NCBI RefSeq assembly: GCF_000236805.1
Contig: NZ_AGFX01000021.1
Span: 124,001-188,000 of the forward strand
Length of the DNA: 64,000 nucleotides
Direction of reading: 5' to 3'
From: Paenibacillus peoriae KCTC 3763
GTDB taxonomy: Bacteria > Bacillota > Bacilli > Paenibacillales > Paenibacillaceae
Positions 61,126-64,000 of this stretch are shown piece by piece. A program made the position numbers and the translations under genes. Under the pieces are notes generated by a model, which saw only the letters and a list, made by a program, of their open reading frames with translations, did not search any database and was not told the origin of the DNA. The first letter of the stretch is position 1, and each line of letters begins with the position of its first letter.

Positions 61126-62020
61126 ATTAAGGGAAGTCACAAAGACATTTGCAGAAGACAAGGCGGTGGATCAACTCGCCCTTACAGTGAAGAAGGGCTC
61201 CATTTTTGGACTGCTGGGCTCGAATGGGGCGGGTAAAACGACACTGCTCAAAATGATTGCCGGAATCTATCGACCGGATACAGGGAAGGTACTGATCGGG
61301 GGGCAAGCCGTATATGAGCAGCCCGAAGTCAAGCAGCGCATTCTGTTTATGCCGGACACACCCTATTTTTTTCCGCAAGCGACGATTCAACAGATGGCCC
61401 GTTTTTATCGCTCCATTTATCCGAGCTGGAGTGAGGAGCGATACATGCAGCTTACGGATATTTTTAAGCTGGACCCCAAACGTAAACTACATCGTTTTTC
61501 CAAAGGAATGAAGCGTCAGGCTGCATTTTTACTTGCCTTGAGCTGTATGCCTGAACTGTTGATTTTGGATGAGCCGATTGATGGACTGGACCCTGTGATG
61601 CGACGAATGATCAAAAATCTGTTGTTCCAGGAAACTGCTGCACGCGAGCTGACCGTCGTGATTTCATCCCATAATTTGCGTGAGATCGAAGACATGTGTG
61701 ATCACGTCGGCATTATGCACCAGGGACGTATGCTGCTGGAAAAGGAAGTCGACGACCTCAAGTCCGACACCCATAAGGTGCAGGTTGCTTTTCGTGAAAG
61801 CGCGCATGAGGAAGCCGTATACAAGCAACTTTCGGTTGTACATAAGGAGCGGAGAGGCAGTGTCCTGCTGCTGATTATCCGTGGGGAACGAGAGCAGATT
61901 GCAGAAACGATTCAGGCGTATGAGCCGCATGTGTTCGATTTGCTGCCGTTGACGCTGGAGGAAATTTTCATTTATGAAATGGAGGACGCGGGTTATGACA
62001 TCCAACCGATTCTTCTGTAG
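61118..62020 (+). CDS. ABC transporter ATP-binding protein (YtrB-like)
   Basis: 300 residues. Walker A GSNGAGKTT, the signature region HRFSKGMKRQAAFLLALS and Walker B LLILDEPIDGLDP, with the switch His in VISSHNLRE. The C-terminal extension of about 80 residues is of the type seen in bacitracin- or copper-efflux-like exporter ATPases. The start is TTG 61118 with AAAGGGGG 7 nt upstream, overlapping the GntR stop. It pairs with the permease encoded next and drives export or extraction at the membrane; substrate unknown. Confidence 0.88.
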   Translation: MIELREVTKTFAEDKAVDQLALTVKKGSIFGLLGSNGAGKTTLLKMIAGIYRPDTGKVLIGGQAVYEQPEVKQRILFMPDTPYFFPQATIQQMARFYRSIYPSWSEERYMQLTDIFKLDPKRKLHRFSKGMKRQAAFLLALSCMPELLILDEPIDGLDPVMRRMIKNLLFQETAARELTVVISSHNLREIEDMCDHVGIMHQGRMLLEKEVDDLKSDTHKVQVAFRESAHEEAVYKQLSVVHKERRGSVLLLIIRGEREQIAETIQAYEPHVFDLLPLTLEEIFIYEMEDAGYDIQPILL

Positions 62021-64000
62021 CGGCGGCGTGGTTCGCCAAAGCCTGAGACAGCATGGCTGGATCGGTCTGTTGTACTTGGCGGGATTACTGTTTACAGTGC
62101 CACTGCCGTTATTTATGAGTACTGGAAACGAGCAAGTGCCCACGGTTTTGAGAAGCCTGTTCGATGGTACAAGCTCAGGCGATCAGTTGCAATATATCAT
62201 TTTTTTGACTGTACCTGTGCTGGCGGGTGTGATGCTGCTTCGCTTTATCCAGCGGCAGGGCTCTTCCGATTTATACCACAGTTTGCCTTTACGTAGAGAG
62301 CATCTGTTAACGGCACATTTAATTAGCGGTCTGATCCTTTTGATTGTACCCATATGGCTGACAGCGGGAGTAACGGCCCTGGTAAACATGTCGGTCGAGC
62401 TGCCTTTTATTTTCCATATTAATGATATTGGATCATGGGCTTTGATTGTATCGATTATTTCGATTTTCCTGTTTGCTTTTACCGTGTTTGTAGGTATCTG
62501 TGTAGGACAATCGCTGTTGCAATCTGTTGTAGTGTATCTTTTGCTGCTGTTGCCCTTTTTTTTGTACAACATGATTGGTCTTTTTCTAGGACACAATCTA
62601 TATGGCTACTCTCAGATTACGGGAACCATTGTTCAGAATAGTAATGGCGTGGAGTTGCAAAGTAGCAATAATATTTGGTATAGTTTATCGCCAATCGCCC
62701 GCATTATGGAATTGTCGAGTAGCGCATTTTCATATGTGGAGCTGCTTATTTATGTCGGTGTTTCCTTGCTGTTTGTAATTTTAAGCTATATGTTATATCG
62801 CAAACGGCTCGCAGAGAAGGCGACGCAGGCCATGGCCTTTACTTTCTTCCAACCCTTTTTTAAGGCAGGAGTTATGGTATGTGCCATGCTGTTGATAGGA
62901 GAATATTTATATAGCACAGGGGGCCATAGGAAAGAATGGTCGATCTTCGGATATGTGCTTGGAGCTATTTTGGGCTATATTGCTGTGGAGATGGTAATCC
63001 GCAAGACGTGGCAAATTGTACGTACTCGTGCTTTGCTGGAACTGGTCGCATACGGTGCGGTTTTGGGGTTGGCAATGTACATCCCCACATCTGGCTGGAT
63101 AGGCTATGAGGAACGGATTCCAACCGCGCATTCAGTCGAGCAAGTCTATGCTGGGGCAAATTTGTATCTGGATGGGGGATCAGCACAGAAAAATCTTTAT
63201 TTTTCGCAAGATAAAGCTTTTATCGCCGCTGTGCTGAATTTACAGCGTGAGCTTGTGAGAGCACATTCAGTTGGAGAGACGTCCGGGTCCAATAAAGAAC
63301 CTCAACAAAGGGTATCCATTGCCTATCGTCTGGATGATGGTTCCATTATGACTCGCAGCTATACATTTCCTGAGCAGCCTTTCCGGACAGCGCTGGCGAA
63401 AGTGATGCTGTCTGAGCCGTACAAAACAGTAAGCTACTCGCTTGATAAGCTGTACGGTAAAGCAGAGACGATCAGCATTCAATCGGCAGATGATAATGAA
63501 CGGCGAGTTGTTCTAACTGATCCGGAAGATATTCGTGAATTTGAAGCTGTACTGAAAGAAGAAGTTTTGGGCATGAGCTATAGTGAAATGCAGGCAGGCT
63601 CTTACGCGTTGGGGAATATTGAAATTCTGAACAAACCTTCATCTATTTCAGCAGAAGAATCAGAATGGACTCGCAACCTCTCCTATAATTGGCGCTTATC
63701 CTTCCACAAGCTGAATGCTTGGCTAGAACACAAAGGATATGCCGACAAGGTGATGATCACGTCGAAAGACATGATATCGGTTCGGGCTATTCCAGTGGTT
63801 TCTCAAGAGAAGGAGCCGCATCAGCCTGGCAAGTATATTGAAGCTGCGAATTTATTCAGGATATTGCAGCAGAAGTATAAAGTCACCCCAATTGAAGATC
63901 CCAAACTTTGGAATACTGTGCTGGATAACCGAAATGATTATAGCTATGATTCACAAGTGGAGAAAGGCACTTATCTGTTCCAAGTCAAAATCAAGTCCAT
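61995..64000 (+). CDS. ABC transporter permease with large C-terminal soluble domain (3' end outside window)
   Basis: The frame is open from ATG 61995 to the window end (668 codons so far). It overlaps the ATPase gene by 26 nt, so it is translationally coupled. The first 370 or so residues hold about eight hydrophobic segments (for example WIGLLYLAGLLFTVPLPLF and LLLLPFFLYNMIGLFLG). Residues from about 373 onward are polar with beta-strand character and are probably exposed outside the cell. The start (MTSNRFF) lies inside the ATPase reading frame. Likely the membrane subunit of the YtrA-controlled exporter. Similar proteins carry a domain of unknown function at this end; I cannot name it surely. 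Confidence 0.75.
   Translation, partial: MTSNRFFCSGGVVRQSLRQHGWIGLLYLAGLLFTVPLPLFMSTGNEQVPTVLRSLFDGTSSGDQLQYIIFLTVPVLAGVMLLRFIQRQGSSDLYHSLPLRREHLLTAHLISGLILLIVPIWLTAGVTALVNMSVELPFIFHINDIGSWALIVSIISIFLFAFTVFVGICVGQSLLQSVVVYLLLLLPFFLYNMIGLFLGHNLYGYSQITGTIVQNSNGVELQSSNNIWYSLSPIARIMELSSSAFSYVELLIYVGVSLLFVILSYMLYRKRLAEKATQAMAFTFFQPFFKAGVMVCAMLLIGEYLYSTGGHRKEWSIFGYVLGAILGYIAVEMVIRKTWQIVRTRALLELVAYGAVLGLAMYIPTSGWIGYEERIPTAHSVEQVYAGANLYLDGGSAQKNLYFSQDKAFIAAVLNLQRELVRAHSVGETSGSNKEPQQRVSIAYRLDDGSIMTRSYTFPEQPFRTALAKVMLSEPYKTVSYSLDKLYGKAETISIQSADDNERRVVLTDPEDIREFEAVLKEEVLGMSYSEMQAGSYALGNIEILNKPSSISAEESEWTRNLSYNWRLSFHKLNAWLEHKGYADKVMITSKDMISVRAIPVVSQEKEPHQPGKYIEAANLFRILQQKYKVTPIEDPKLWNTVLDNRNDYSYDSQVEKGTYLFQVKIKS

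Overview
The window looks like chromosomal DNA of a Paenibacillus-type Firmicute, most like the P. polymyxa group. The evidence is inferential: strong purine-rich Shine-Dalgarno sites, frequent GTG/TTG starts, CcpA-type cre sites, and a polysaccharide-degrading repertoire (PL11 rhamnogalacturonan lyase, GH6-FN3-CBM3 cellulase, GH4 alpha-galactosidase) beside YesM/YesN-type and DctS/DctR-type two-component systems. No rRNA, tRNA, CRISPR array or transposase was seen.

Layout. 1-1008: 3' end of a secreted zincin-like protein. 1176-7878: a seven-gene operon for 4-hydroxyproline breakdown (epimerase, deaminase, semialdehyde dehydrogenase, and a multi-subunit FAD/Fe-S dehydrogenase). 8467-12674: a secreted stalk-domain protein plus a very large secreted protein of unknown function. 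12958-16677: a LysR regulator, an M20 amidohydrolase and a YfcC-type carrier, with a perfect dyad in front of the amidohydrolase. 17144-28691: a PucR regulator and an allantoate-to-oxamate operon (allC, MFS carrier, allE, allD, allF/fdrA, allG/ylbE, allH/ylbF, carbamate kinase). 29045-31528: PL11 lyase. 31843-35404: heterodimeric ABC exporter. 35906-42327: a C4-dicarboxylate module (DctA-type symporter, DctB-type sensor protein, DctS/DctR, malic enzyme) with several cre-like sites. 42455-43363: AraC regulator.

43469-46606 is the most unusual part: an AT-rich island of orphan polymorphic-toxin C-terminal modules and small immunity-type genes. It has no full-length delivery protein. A direct repeat of about 182 bp brackets the second module, and a broken gene lies at its right end. 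46777-53860: a sugar-sensing three-component system (binding protein, YesM kinase, YesN regulator) with a sugar porter, divergent from a GH4 alpha-galactosidase. 54464-56719: GH6 cellulase with its own consensus-like promoter and a leader of about 175 nt. 56898-60583: nucleoside hydrolase and a five-PAS histidine kinase. 60736-64000: a YtrA-type GntR repressor with a perfect 17-bp dyad over its promoter, an ABC ATPase, and a permease that runs off the window.

Taken together the genes describe a soil or plant-associated carbon and nitrogen scavenger. Polysaccharides, hydroxyproline, purine-derived ureides and C4-dicarboxylates each have a dedicated sensing, uptake and catabolic module. All functional calls rest on reading the translated sequence and recalled family features; no database search was run.
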